64,000 nt of DNA, taken from contig ML976992.1 of the NCBI GenBank assembly GCA_010015675.1, positions 431,542-495,541 of the forward strand, given 5' to 3'. The stretch's first letter is position 1. Each line of letters begins with the position of its first letter. Shown here piece after piece: positions 26,401 through 37,891 of this stretch. The notes below the pieces were generated by a model. It worked only from the letters and a program-made list of their open reading frames with translations, did no database searches and was not told the DNA's origin. Both the position numbers and the translations under genes were made by a program. Origin of the DNA: Byssothecium circinans. Taxonomy: Eukaryota; Ascomycota; Dothideomycetes; Pleosporales; Massarinaceae.

Positions 26401-26683
26401 TGAGCGGCGGCGACGGGACTGCGTTGCTGCGGCGCGAGTCTTGCGACGACTGGCGGTTATCTGTTTTGCTGTCTCGGTGCCTGGCAGGGCGCGCTCCACT
26501 GTTCGACTGAGCTTGCGAATATCGTGCTACAAGAGGTGAGTCCGGTGGTAATGGCCGGCGGGGCGGGGTTTGAAAGATCTTGAGAGAGGATAGGAAGGGC
26601 GGTTTTGTTCTCGGGAGAGGGTCCGAGGTAGAGGGGGGAACAGAAGCAGAGGCGGAAGCAGAGGCAGAGGCCTGGGACGCCAT
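23477..26683 (-). CDS. Large coiled-coil protein of filamentous fungi (function unknown)
   Basis: Exons are 26683-26364, 26307-23635 and 23582-23477, about 1032 aa. The first intron (GTAAGA; branch CTAAC) sits over a second ATG that would otherwise be taken as the start, and joining keeps frame (NLDE to DPHGL). Residues 1-330 are disordered, Ser/Pro-rich and basic, with a conserved-looking GGFGSFFGW motif near residue 235. From about residue 320 to the C-terminus there is almost continuous heptad-type coiled coil rich in Glu, Arg, Leu and Gln, split by a Ser-rich linker near 570-620. The tiny last exon encodes about 35 residues. It resembles proteins annotated as M protein repeat proteins in Aspergillus. 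A structural or cell-cortex scaffold role is inference only. Confidence 0.75.
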
Positions 26684-27823
26684 ATTAATCGCTATCGGAA
26701 GGACTCCCCACAAAACGGCATGTCTTGCACAATTCGAGCACGAGTGGAGAAGAGGCCGCGAACGAGGCGGCTTCTACTGCAGTCGAGAAAGGGGACACGG
26801 CGGCAGCGGTCTGGTCAAGCGAAGCCAGACGGGATCTCAGTGCGGTCTTTGGGGAAATCGCAGGCTTCGAATTGGCTGTTCGTGGATTAAGAGGCGGCTG
26901 ACGTTCAAGGTTTGACGCTAGGGGCCCTGCAGAACGCAAGAACTGTTCAGGAACGCGCCGTCGAGCAGCCAATGGGCGTTGGGGGTCCGAGGGTGCAGGG
27001 GGCGCGCGCGCAGGGGGAGGTTATCTGGGCGACGTGGGCGATTATTCTTTTGGGGAGGTCGAAGATGGATGCGAGGAGGACCGTGGGCTTCTGCTGCAGC
27101 ATTGCTCGCGAGGGCAGAACGCGGCGGACATATACTCACGCTCCAAATTATAACGTGGGTGCTGTCCGTAGTGTGCTCACTGAGCCTCACTCCAGGGCGC
27201 TGAGGCGTGAAACAGTCCGTCCCCGAAGCCACAGTGACGGCCAGTGACGGCCAGTGACCACCGTTCACTGCCACTCCGTCACTGTGCAGCTTACACTATG
27301 TTCAGCACAGCCGTCGTCCCCTTCTAGCCGCTCCTACATTTCAAATCTAGCGCCTCACTGCAACGGTATTTCAGGCGCTGGGCGCATAAATATCCGCCAG
27401 CTAGCAGCAAATTGCGCTCTATGAACGAGGGAAGGAAGGCGCCCAAACGGGCAATCATGGCGGTGAATGCGGGAAAGTGCCATCAATTAATCGCAACGAG
27501 CGGCAGGGGCATGCTACAGTAGGCAGAATGCAGAATAATAATGCATTTCGGCGTGGCCAATAACCCACCAGGTCCCTCTTTTACGAATATGGAAAGGAGA
27601 GCCCTGCTATCGCAATTTCAGAGGTCAAACATCGCCCCACTCACGTCGACGTTGACATCTCATCTCTCTCATCTGATGGGCCCCTTAGACGCCGGCATGG
27701 AAAAACTTGGGCCCGACACCTGCGTGTCGAGATCCTGCCCGCATAACGCCAGGCTTCGCATGATGGAGGTGACAGCATTTGTCACTTTCACAACCACTAA
27801 CGCGCCTCATAGAGAGACGCACC
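26684..27823. promoter_or_regulatory. Divergent upstream region, coiled-coil gene / VPS37
   Basis: 1.1 kb between divergent starts. It includes a 10-bp direct repeat, CAGTGACGGC, at 27232-27241 and 27242-27251 followed by a partial third copy. No supported gene. Confidence 0.45.
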
Positions 27824-28668
27824 ATGGCCTTCCACTCCCCGCGCCAGTCGCAGAATTTCTACCAATTCAACCCCTCCACTCCTCCGCCGCCTCCACCCAA
27901 ACCGTCAGCGCATTCCAGCGGGACCGCAACTCCGCAGACCGGGCCACCACTGCCTCCGCCGCCGCCAGGCCAGCAGTCCTACAACCATCACCCACACGAG
28001 TCTTCTCAGGCATATCCTCCAAACCCCGCACAGCCAGGGTCGGCACCATCGCCAGCTGTTCAACCGCCAGAAGATGGTTGGCTGCCTGATGTTTTAAAAG
28101 ACAAGACGTACGTCATGGTCGAAACACATGGTGCACGATGCTGTTGCTGATCTGGCCCAGGACGGTCGACCTCCACCATGTGTTGCAGACTCGCGATTTG
28201 CAGCACGCTCTAGTCCACAATACTGAGACGACACATCCCTCAATACCTGCGTCGACTGCCCCGCTGCAGGCATTGCTGGCGCAGAATATCGCGCTGGCAG
28301 AGTCGCTGAAGCAATTCGAGGCCCACCTCCAACATGAGCGCGAAAGCGCGCAGTCACGTCTACTATCCCTCCGCGCGCTTGAGCGCCAGTGGAGGGCCAA
28401 GCAGGCCGAGCAGGATGAGGCTCTGCGCGAATTTAGTCCACCGGCCTTGTATCAGCGGCTAAGCGCGGCTGTGGGCGAGCAAGAAGCGCTGTGCCGAGGA
28501 CTAGAAGAAAGCTTTCTCGAAGGGGAAAGTGGTGGCTCCGATGCTATGGCGAGTGAGCGTGAAGTAACCGAGTTTGTACGGAGATTGAGAGAGGGCCGCA
28601 AGGTTGCTTACCTACGCGCCGAGCGCAAAGAGAGGTGGGACGAAGGCAGAGTCGGCGGATGGCGGTGA
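27824..28668 (+). CDS. VPS37: ESCRT-I subunit Vps37 (Mod(r) domain)
   Basis: Exons are 27824-28107 and 28161-28668, 263 aa. The N-terminal 80 residues are Pro-rich with polyproline runs (TPPPPPPKP, GPPLPPPPPG). Then GWLPDVLKDK leads across the 53-nt intron (GTACGT) into TVDLHHVLQTRDLQHALV, the opening of the Mod(r) helical domain, which fills the rest of the protein (about residues 85-255). In ESCRT-I, Vps37 forms the stalk with Vps23 and Mvb12 and works in multivesicular-body sorting of ubiquitinated cargo. An in-frame upstream ATG at 27779 would add 15 residues; I prefer 27824, whose context is better (ACCATGG). Family assignment is from overall layout and helix pattern. Confidence 0.85.
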
Positions 28669-28828
28669 TCTACCATCCTTTGCTACTACTCACTGCTGTC
28701 AGTCAACGGTACTCCTGTGGTATTGCATTGTGGCACGCCGTTATCAATTCAAAGGCTTCCACGAGTCTTTTAAGCGACTGTGCGACCTATCAAGAAGCCA
28801 CGGCGGGTGTGCGCTTGGCATCCTGTGG

Positions 28829-28849
28829 GATGCCTGAAACTCAGGCATC
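28829..28849. terminator. Perfect 9-bp hairpin with AAC loop downstream of VPS37
   Basis: GATGCCTGA (28829-28837) and TCAGGCATC (28841-28849) are exact reverse complements around a 3-nt loop, about 160 bp after the VPS37 stop. A 3' UTR role is inference. Confidence 0.45.
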
Positions 28850-29210
28850 TCCGGGTCTCACAATATAACGCGATGAGTCTTGGTCGACGGACCAAGCCTC
28901 TGTTTCCTGACAATTGGGGAGCTTAGTCATGAGTTGATAGCGGGTGAATGAGGCTAGTTGTATGAAGGCACAGTGGATTCATATAAGCCTCCTTGCGGAG
29001 AGGGCAGGATAACTCACGAATCCGCCTTAATCGTTTTGATATCTGTCCGATTCGAAGGATCTCTCAAAAGTTCCAGGACACGTGAATAAATTTGCGAGGA
29101 CCTCTCAATATCCCAAACACGTGAAACATTTTGCAAATATTAGCTGCCTTCTTGCCCTTCATACTGTACACTGTCCTCCTTTATGGCAACGGATCGGAGA
29201 CCAAAGCCTT

Positions 29211-29235
29211 TTCGAACTGTTCGAACTGTTCGAAC
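29211..29235 (+). repeat. 9-bp tandem repeat TTCGAACTG
   Basis: Two full copies plus seven bases of a third. The core TTCGAA is itself palindromic, so the stretch holds three evenly spaced palindromes. Confidence 0.85.
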
Positions 29236-29411
29236 ACCATATCATACACCCATCTATGACCTTGCCCACACATCTAACCTCCACGTCCCCGAGATCAACT
29301 CCTCTCTGAGAACCACAAGCCTTGCGTCACACGCAGGTTTCCTCTCCCTATAAGATATGGATACACACACTCCCTCTCTCCCCTCATCCCCCACAATTAC
29401 CCTCAAGACCT

Positions 29412-30232
29412 CTACTCCCAGATACCAAACCACCTCTTAACCCTCCTCCTCCGAATCCCATCCTCACCAATATAATACCTCGGATCCTCCACATACTCCT
29501 CGCCCCTCTCCTCAGCCTCCCTAATCCTCTCCAAGCGGTACTGCTTCCTCTTCTCCACATCCTCCTGTTTTCTCAAGCGCTTCTCCGCCGCTTCCTGCGA
29601 CTGCTGCGCGATATGCATTTGGTAAACCTCGACGGCGCGCCTGGCCGACTGGAACGGGTGGCGGAAGAAATCCTTGCGCTCTGGGAGGAGGTGCGCGTAG
29701 ATGGTCTTAGACATGAAGTCCATATACCAAGCACCTATTGCCAGGGTGACGAGAATGCCCTGCAGATACCGTTAGCATAAATCGTTCTTGCGTGCATGGA
29801 TGAATTGAGTCGGAAATGTGGAAGCGGAGAACGTACCATGGTAATCCATAAATGAATAACCTTGTTGTGTAAAAACCAATGCGAGAAAGTCCCCTCGGGA
29901 CTCATCATGTTTGGATACTTCTTCGTCCGCATCCTCTTCTTATCCTCCTCTGTCAATGGCGGGCCATAGCTTCGCTGCGCTGTCTCGCTGCGCGGTGTGC
30001 GTTTGCCGTGGGACGGCGGCCGGTACTTGTCGGGCTGCGGTATTACGGGCTGTGCTTGTTGCTGCTGTTGTTGTCTTCGGCGGAATTGTTCTGAGAGTGT
30101 TCGTGGGTTCGAGGATGAGGATGCGTAGCGGAGGGCTGTTGATGCGGGAAAGGAGGGTGTGAGGGGGAGGTTTTGGCGCAGGAAAGGACCGCGTAAGAGG
30201 AGGGCGCGTGGTATTGAGTGGAGGGGGGTCAT
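29412..30232 (-). CDS. Predicted mitochondrial single-pass membrane protein
   Basis: Exons are 30232-29837 and 29759-29412, 247 aa; the intron (GTACGT) falls between codons. The N-terminus (MTPLHSIPRALLLRGPFLRQNL, with no acidic residues for about 50 positions) is a typical mitochondrial presequence. Residues about 45-110 are Gln/Pro/Arg-rich. A membrane segment is created only after splicing (HLWITM joined to GILVTLAIGAWYMDFM, about residues 126-148). A highly charged C-terminal helix follows (ERKDFFRHPFQSARRAVEVYQ, then KQEDVEKRKQYRLERIREAEERG) and the protein ends RWFGIWE. I do not recognise a characterised family. An inner-membrane protein with a soluble charged tail is the likely topology. 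It shares a 282-bp upstream region with the divergent methyltransferase. Confidence 0.72.
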
Positions 30233-30514
30233 TTTGTGGGTGGGTTGGGACCTCGAGGACGATTGGGAGGGTGTAATGTTGTGGTGGAAAGATATCTTGA
30301 GATGAGTCGGAAAAAGTTCGGGCCGATGGCGCGTCCTTGACTCTCGCTTTGTTGGCACTTTTTTCTACTGTACCACAACATATCACGCACGTCACGAAGA
30401 CTTGGTAAATCTATGGAGGATATTCAAAACACATAGAATTTGATTCCAAACTAACAGTATGCTCCTTGTAGCAGCTAATACACCGTGAATAGTTCTGATG
30501 CTATCCAGGACGCA

Positions 30515-31528
30515 ATGCCACTTAATCCGCCTTCCTTCGGGTCCATGGACTACTGGAATAACCGTTTCACCTCGAACTCGAATCCCTTCGAATGGTTAGA
30601 AGCCCCCAACGCCCTGGACCCTTTTCTCGTAGCCGCACTAGACGAAGCAAAAGATCCCGAACCACAAATCCTGCATATCGGATGCGGAACTTCATTACTA
30701 TCTTACCATCTCCGTGCACATGTCGAAAAGCCACAGCAAGTGCATAACCTGGACTACTCAGAAGTCGCCATTAAAATAGGCCGGAAACGGGAAGCTGAAT
30801 TGCTTCGAGACGTTGACATCAGACGAGTATCTACTACGAATGCGAATGAAGGAGAGAAAGCTTCCGTTATGCGCTGGTCCTCGGCCAATCTTCTGGACCA
30901 CACCTCTCTCCTGAAAGCCTGTAAACCATCCGCGTATTCTGTCATCGTGGACAAGTCAACCTCGGACTGCATCGCCTGCTCGGACGACGTCTATGTTCCC
31001 CTTCCGTACCACATCACTACATCTTCCCGGTCAACAAAGCCCTCCCGGACGACGACTTCTTCGGAACCTATCCACCCTTTACACATTCTAGCTATTCATC
31101 TTGCATTTATAGCCAAGCCTGGGGCGAAATGGATAGCTTGCTCATACTCCATGGACAGGTTTCCGTTCCTCAAGCCACCCGTGCAAGAGCCTGCGCTAGA
31201 GCCCGTGTTTGGTGAGTCGAAGGTTGTGAATGCTCCTTCCACAGCATCAGCTACCAACAGTGGTTCTGGAGATTCGAATGGATATCAAAACCCGGAGGAC
31301 GATGTAGATCTGGATGATGATCTAGACGATATACCGTCTAGTATCACTGACGCCGGTCTTCCTGACCCTCGCACTCTCTGGAGACTGCACGGGAAGTACG
31401 AAATTGAGCCTCCGCCAGCAGAGTCCCCAGAGCGTACATCGGATGGCAGGGTTGTGCATAGACCGAAGGTCTTGCATTGGGTGTATGTGCTCGAGCGAAC
31501 AGATGTGGAACTCCATGTCGGATCTTGA
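30515..31528 (+). CDS. SAM-dependent methyltransferase (METTL13/Efm-like class I)
   Basis: Single exon, 337 aa from the first true ATG at 30515 (the frame is open upstream but only through a GTG). The opening SFGSMDYWNNRFTSNSNPFEWL matches the family's substrate-side start (DYWxxRF ... FEWL). Motif I is ILHIGCGTS (about residues 54-62), and LDYSEVAIKIG follows as the acidic SAM-ribose loop. A conserved IVDKSTSDCIAC region (about 145-156) is characteristic of METTL13-type enzymes, several of which methylate eEF1A. An acidic low-complexity insert (about 250-285) precedes a C-terminal strand pair with HWVYVLERT. The substrate here is not known. Confidence 0.8.
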   Translation: MPLNPPSFGSMDYWNNRFTSNSNPFEWLEAPNALDPFLVAALDEAKDPEPQILHIGCGTSLLSYHLRAHVEKPQQVHNLDYSEVAIKIGRKREAELLRDVDIRRVSTTNANEGEKASVMRWSSANLLDHTSLLKACKPSAYSVIVDKSTSDCIACSDDVYVPLPYHITTSSRSTKPSRTTTSSEPIHPLHILAIHLAFIAKPGAKWIACSYSMDRFPFLKPPVQEPALEPVFGESKVVNAPSTASATNSGSGDSNGYQNPEDDVDLDDDLDDIPSSITDAGLPDPRTLWRLHGKYEIEPPPAESPERTSDGRVVHRPKVLHWVYVLERTDVELHVGS

Positions 31529-31731
31529 GGAAGGATTGAAGTGTTGATACGCACAGTCAAGTATCAAAGTCTCGCAATGCTTTCTATGGCTTGACCGAGT
31601 AACCGGTGCGAAACTTCTATTTCAGTACTACATTAGTGTGAATACATGTACATCGAATGCCGAATGCTATATATCCTCAATACTCTTCTTCAGCCCTCTG
31701 ACCACACTTCCTTCCCGCCCGTCTCTCCTGA

Positions 31732-33919
31732 TTATGTATAAATTCCCGGCGCCCAGCCTCTCTTCACCTCATACTCCCCTCTCCCCAAAAACACGACATC
31801 AACTTTATTCGGCTCGCCATCCTTACCTTGCGTATAGTCGTACTTGATCCTCTTCCACAGCAGCTTCGGATGTTGTTTGAGTTCCTTACCCGTCAGATTC
31901 ATACCATGTGTGCCCACCCTATTGACAACGGGCGAAAGAAGCATGGCGAGCGAGAAGAAAGATTCATCGCGAATAATGGACTTGTTGCCCCAGGCGAGCA
32001 GGCCGATGAGGGCTACGAGTTGGATCAGGCAGATACCCCCCATCAGGCCGAGAACGTAGGGCCAGTCTACTTGGAGCTGTTGGCCTTGAGTTGGGCGAGA
32101 GGGTTGGTTTGTTAAGTTGTATCTGCTCCGTGTCAGCATGAGATCCATATGATGAGATGGGGAGTGGGTGTATGTACCGGATTCCGTGGTCATCAAAAGC
32201 CGCGATTGCACCAATCGTAAACCTGCTCAATAGATCTTCTATTGTCGTTTTGTTCACCTCTTCGTATGGACTCCATTTGCTTCCTCCGAGATAGCTTTGT
32301 GACTGTCGGTCGCTTCTCGTTTTGGATCCGGTCCAGGCGATCGATCCAGCCGCTATGCGAGCAAAGGCATCGTTGCTATGCAGGGCTTCTTTGTCTTGCG
32401 GTGAGAGATTTATGAACTCTTCCGAGGAGGCGTTGATCTTGGATAAGGTTGAATTACCTAGTTGCGGGTATCAATGAGTGTGTTTCTGGGTACTGATTCA
32501 CTGATTAAGTACTTACAGATGAATACAGATGTCCTAGCGATGGTGTAGTTATCTCTATTCTGTACGACGGTCACACCTGTACATCGAGGACCACAGGACT
32601 CATTCTGAGAAGCGGTCCAACTGAGTGAGCCATTCGACCAAGCACTTATAAGGAACTTCGGTAATTTTCGACCCTCATCCTTCTAATAGTCAGCAAATTC
32701 TAACAGCACAGATACCTAGAATTGTGGAACTGACCAGAACTTCGATGTGCATTCCGTTCTTATTGTCACCCTGGATGTCGCCATTCACTGTCAACTCCCT
32801 GCACGTTGCTCGGGCCTGAATGCTTCGAGATGACATGACATAGCTCGTGAATTGATGCTCCGGATCTCGATTATAAAACCGGTACTCGTAAAAACTGTCT
32901 CCCTTATACAATGGCGTACCAGATAGACTTTCCAGTTCCAGAGAATTCAGGTCCTCCACTTGTCGTCCGTCCAAGTCAATCGTTGGGTATCTCATGGCTT
33001 CCATACCATGCAACCAAGCAGCATGCATCGATGAGATATTTCGCCAGCGTTCTTCACTAGGGATGTCAGCACTCCATGTGGTCAGATTGGCGACTGTAAC
33101 GTTTCCCCATGTTTGCAATGGCAGACTTGAGGGATCAACAGGCCAAAAGAGCGATAACGCCGCGACCAAGACTTGAGCGCCAATGTTGACCAAGATCCAG
33201 AGCATACAGGCGATCCAAGTAAAGCGTGTACCATCATCACGACCTTCCCGAAACCAGGGGAATCGGCGCAGGAATTTGAGTGGGCCATTTCGACCTATTC
33301 CGGGAAGGCTGATGACCATCAGCTTTCCAACTTTTGTCAAGGTTTCAAGTCCGAGAATCAGATCAAAAACTTCGAGAGAAACGTAGCGTCTTGTCAAAAG
33401 GTACCAACGCAGGATCACTGCGTATCTCTTCAGGGATGATGCGAGGTTCAGGCCGAGACCGAGTGATAGACCTAACATAAGTGCGTTGAATATTCGGACT
33501 TGCGTCTTGTCCATGATGAATGGTTCCTTGAAGCCTTCGTACGCTTTCAGTGTGATCCCAATGATCACTGAGAAACCGAGCGTGACTAAAAATCGATAGG
33601 TGCCAGTTTGGAACAATAACTTGCGCGTCTCGCGGTGGTCATATGGTTTCGCTGTTGGCAACAGCGACCTGCTGTCGCTATCTGAAGTACTCCCGGCCGG
33701 TTGGTAACTGTAATCGCCCATCGAATAGACAGTTGACGCTGACTGCCCAGAACGCGGCTCGTCGGACTGGTGCATCGTAATATCGCCGTTGTCATGGTGA
33801 ACATCTGGTGGATCATATGGCCTCTCATAGGGGCTGGTAGCAGAGTCTGGTGAATTGGCGTCGACATTTGCAGGAGGTTTCCGCTTGTTGACGGTGGCAT
33901 GATACGGGTCCCCGGCCAT
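31732..33919 (-). CDS. Multi-pass membrane protein with large glycosylated lumenal/extracellular domain
   Basis: Exons are 33919-32735, 32682-32517, 32457-32178 and 32122-31732, 673 aa; all four junctions keep phase. Residues 1-100 are disordered and cytosolic-looking. Membrane segments lie at about 108-128 (FLVTLGFSVIIGITL), 140-162 (FNALMLGLSLGLGLNL), a weaker one near 185-205, and 235-262 (WIACMLWILVNIGAQVLV). A roughly 280-residue domain follows with many N-glycosylation sequons (NVTV, NLTT, NISS, NGSL, NESC) and Cys pairs. A last membrane helix (WPYVLGLMGGICLIQLVALIGLLAW) leads into a short basic cytosolic tail. The design is common in filamentous ascomycete families annotated only as hypothetical. 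A sensor or cell-surface role is inference. Confidence 0.8.
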
Positions 33920-35530
33920 GCTGTTTCTCCGCTCCCGTACGATCCCGATACTGCACTTGCTAGAATCGCCGAGATGGGTAAAGGGTGAAGAAAAGGATTT
34001 GGTAGTGTGTAGAAAAGGCGTTTAAGTGATGTTCGAGCAGATTTTGTAGTCGATGTGAAGTGAGAAGAAGTATTTGAATGTTTCAATTACAAGGTAGCTC
34101 TCGAGGGCTAAAGATTTTGAAACATGTCTGTGTGGCCCCTGGTATCTGGAAAAGGGAAAGGTCCGGGGGCCTAGAAGCTAGATGGTAGATGGAAACAATT
34201 GTATATGTATACAGCTCCTTGGCCTGCTGTTAGCAGAGCAAAGTAAGTGGGAAATCTTCACTACCGTCAACAAAGTTATAGCTATATCAGCATTTTGCAA
34301 GAAAAGGAGTAGAAGAGATTGGAACAGAGAAGAGGAGAGGGCAGCAGACAAGGCTGGTGAATGTATACTGTTGGTGTAACTTCTTCTAACAGAAGGCTGA
34401 AGCTCGTGCTCGGTTTGCCTAAATGTATTGTATGCGTAGGAAGACTACGGTCTTGGGGGTTTCTGAACCTATCATCCCTCCCTCGTTCCATATGTTGACG
34501 CAGAGGTCGAATGCAGCCGAGCGAGAGTGCTCGTATCGTAGAGGTTTGCAAGCGCATGTGACGTTCGGTGGGGGGCCTTGCTACACTGAAACTGAAGTTA
34601 GGTTTCGGGGGCGGAAACGACATCTGCCCTAGATCACCTTTCGTCTCATGTGAACGCAGGAGGTGAAATACAGGGTGGAGTTATTGTAAGTCAAGCTCTG
34701 CAGGTAAGAAGGCCATGAAACGTCGGTAAGGCAGTGTCAGAAGGAGGAATTGAACTTTTCAAGCATGTCTTCTAGTGTTGTTAGATTAGGGAACCGCGAT
34801 GGGGCGGATAAACCCCTGCTTACGGCTAGGGCAACAGCTTCAGTAATTCACACCTGGGCAATACATATGTGCCACCGGATTACCACAGTATTGTCAACGT
34901 TGAACTGATCGTAGAAAAAGCTGTGATGAGGGGCTTGAAACTCGGCACCAGTTTATGCCTACGTCTTCTATCTTCCTAGCCCCGTCTCTTGTTAGCTACT
35001 ACAATGGTAGACTCTCATTACTACAGGTTTGACCCACTTCGAACGTTATTTCATTCATTGTTGCATATGACTATTCTGCGCATTCATGTATTCCTGATTT
35101 TCAGAGATTGAAGAAAGTCCGAAGCGAGTTCATTTATTCGCAGATTCAACTGTTGTACAAGTGGGGTGGCTCTCACGGGGTTGAGAAAAGCTGCCCAGGG
35201 TGCAGTAACAATTCCGTCTTAAGGTGCCTGTCAAAACTCAGGCAAAGTTATACAAACGATTCACATGAGAACCCATTCCTTGATTCCTACCTCAGTGACG
35301 ACTTCCAATGTTTCTCTACTACACGAAACCCGCGGCCGCGGCTCTGTTCTTTGTCCCACCTTAGCTGACATCACCCAAGACCGATTACAAATAGATTCGG
35401 ACTCCCGAACGAATTCAACCTCCGAGACCTTGATATAAGGGCTTAGCAAGGAAACAATCCTGACCTACATCTTGATCTTACTATTCCGGTCGTGGGTTCA
35501 CTTCATTCGTATATTCAGTCGCGACACAAC
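33920..35530. other. Intergenic, 1.6 kb
   Basis: Divergent space between the membrane-protein gene (-) and the GST-like gene (+). Short ORFs (34282-34623, 35108-35368) lack family features or splice partners. Presumed promoters; nothing else seen. Confidence 0.45.
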
Positions 35531-36353
35531 ATGACTAAAGTCATTCTATATGACATTCCTACCCGGGCGCCAGCGAAGTCATGGTCTCTCAATCCATTGA
35601 AGAGTCAGTATTTTTCGACGGCACCTAAACGAGTCTGACAATCGCAGCACGGATGATCTTGAACTACAAGGGCATCGATTACCAGACCCAATGGGTGGAA
35701 TATCCCGACCTCGTCGCAACCCTCAAAGCCATCGGTTTACCCCCCAACGACCCCACCGAAGCTAACTACTTCACCGACTATACCAGTCCAGCTGTGCGGT
35801 ATGCAGACGGTACACCCTCCATGGATTCGTGGAAGATCGCACACGAGCTCGAGGAGCGCTACCCATCACCACCGTTGCATCTGGATGACCCCATCGTTGT
35901 CAAGGTTCGAGATCATATTAATCTTATGAGGAAGCCTCTCGATCCGTGGATGATGCCGAAGGTGCCGACCAACATATTGGGCAAAGAGTCAGCGGAGTAC
36001 TTCGAACTGACGCGCGCTGAGAGGTACGGGATGCAGCTGAGTCAGTTAGCGGAGAAGGCCAATGAAGACTGCTGGGAGGAAGCAAAGGGACCGGCCATTG
36101 AGATTGCTGAGCTGCTGAAGAAGAAGGGAGGACCGTATTTTATTGGAAAAACTGGTTAGTATTGCGGGGTCAATTGAAGGGGAGAGAATGTACTAACAGT
36201 GAAGCAGTCTCATACGCAGACTTCATTCTGGTCTCGTTTTTGCACTGCATGAAGCGGATTGACGTGGATATGTTCCAAAGATACCTGGGCTTCGACCCCG
36301 CGTTTGGACAGGTCTATGATGCCTCGAGGCAGTGGCTGGCGAAAGACGATTAA
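35531..36353 (+). CDS. Glutathione S-transferase-like protein (LigE/UstS type)
   Basis: Exons are 35531-35603, 35648-36154 and 36208-36353, 241 aa. The thioredoxin-like N-terminus (VILYDIPTRAPAKSWSLNP, then RMILNYKGIDYQTQWVEYPDL after a 44-nt intron) and the motif SPAVRYADGTPSMDSWKIAHELEERYP match the fungal GST_N3 group related to bacterial beta-etherases and UstS. A helical C-terminal domain follows, ending SYADFILVSFLHCMKRIDVDMFQRYLGF. Such proteins conjugate or reductively process small molecules with glutathione. The substrate is unknown, and no biosynthetic cluster surrounds it. All junctions are supported by phase and by continuity of the fold. Confidence 0.87.
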
Positions 36354-36543
36354 AAAACATCATCGGGGTTTCAAATGACATGAGTTGGGCAGATCGAATC
36401 AAGCAGAATGCGGCTTGTTTCTGTACCATGTTGAGGTATTCTCCAAATAGTGGAGAGCCGATGTAATAACTGTTACGAATGGAAACTGATACTTTGTACC
36501 TGGCGAAGGTGCAATGATTACGCTACTGGTTCCATTCTGCAGT

Positions 36544-37478
36544 TCAAGATGCCTTCTCCACCCCTGCCAGGCGGGCTTCTTTCCTTACTTTGAGCCTCTT
36601 GTTCTTCTCCATTCTAGCCAACTTCTGCTCTGGGGTTCGTGCTTTCTTCCCCTTTTTCTTCTGCTTGGATTTCTGTCCAGCCATACCGCTTGCTTTTTGA
36701 GTACTTCGCACGTTGCTGGCTGAACTGTCCTTCCTAGGAGTGCGGCCAGCCACAGCTTTGACCTCCTTCAGGAATGCAGTGGATGCTTTAGCCCCTTCGA
36801 GAGTTGATATAACGAGTGCTATTGCTTTGCCTAGGAGGTCACGATCTCCTTGATATGTAGGCGTATGGACGGCTTCGGCGATGGGAAGGAAGACGGGCTC
36901 GAACTGTGCTTCGCCAGACAATGTCTCTGCATTTTCATTTGGCTGATCCAAGGCCGCGATGTACCAATAAATTATTTTGGTCCTGCCTTTCATTTGCCGT
37001 ATTTGGCAGGCAAAAGGTTCCGTAAGGTTGCCGTATGTGCGTGCCTTGTCTGGGAATATTCCAGGCGCTTCTGGTGGTGGTGCGCGAGTCGCCATCGTCA
37101 CAGGGAGCAAGTGACACCGGTGCCCTGATAATGTGAGCTGAATACAAGGTAACGAGATTGGGTTCTATTCAGACTGTTGAACTTCGATGCGCTGAGACCC
37201 GTAGAGAACTTCGGCTTTGAGACGCTCAATGACTTACCAGTTTCCTCCATGACCTCGCGTAATGCAGCCTGATGTCGAGATTCTCCACAGTTGCGACGAC
37301 CTTTCGCAATCAGCCATGTGTCGCTGTCCCGCGTGCGAATTAAGCACACTTTTCTATCCTTTGGATCGGTGAGGTCGAAGAGAATGGCGCCGCAGCTCTC
37401 GACAAAGTCTGCTGACATGAGCTCTTGAGTTGGGTAGCCCGAAGGCAGTCCAGGTGGAAATGTCTGTTCTGATGCCAT
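36544..37478 (-). CDS. Nudix hydrolase with Lys-rich C-terminal tail
   Basis: Exons are 37478-37238 and 37124-36544, 273 aa. The Nudix box is split by the 113-nt intron. After joining it reads G(5)E(7)REVMEETGH: Gly, five residues, Glu in NCGES, seven residues, then REVMEETG. The strand before it (SCGAILFDL, VCLIRTRDSDTWLIAKGRR) and the helix after (RCHLLPVTMATRAPP) fit a diphosphoinositol-polyphosphate or dinucleoside-polyphosphate hydrolase-like enzyme; the exact substrate is unclear. The last 55 residues are very basic (KSKQKKKGKKARTPEQKLARMEKNKRL shortened here to its theme), suggesting nuclear or RNA association. Divergent from the AKR gene across 413 bp. Confidence 0.87.
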
Positions 37479-37891
37479 CTTAGTGTCGTTGTTTGCTAGG
37501 TGAAGTGTGGGTAATTGTTTAATTCAGCTGGAACGCGCCAAGGAACGCGTGGTCCCGTGAGAACGTCCCGCCACAGCTCCGGAATGTAGGTAACTTTGAA
37601 TATCCCATCGCCATCTCTATCTCTAGCCATGTCGTCGATAGAATAATAGGGTATTCTTCTCTACCTGCAAACCTCATCCTGATCTAGTTAACCCCGGGCC
37701 TTTCATAAGCAGCGCCATTTTGGAGTGCCTTTCCCGGCTAGTTGCCGAAAACGCAAAACGTCATATATATGCAGACAAAACAAATGGGACCCAACGTAGC
37801 CATGACGATTGAAGTCATACCACAAACGTCGTTTCGAAAACTTTTCACTGTGTGACCGATAATTGCGTAGCTGCCCCTACCCCTTATAGAA
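37479..37891. promoter_or_regulatory. Divergent upstream region, Nudix / AKR
   Basis: 413 bp between two starts; must contain both promoters. No specific site recognised. Confidence 0.4.

Larger units (their letters stand above)
28669..29411. other. Intergenic between convergent genes, with hairpin and short repeat
   Basis: 3' regions of VPS37 (+) and the mitochondrial protein gene (-). It contains a perfect 9-bp hairpin at 28829-28849 and a 9-bp tandem repeat at 29211-29235. No gene seen. Confidence 0.5.
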
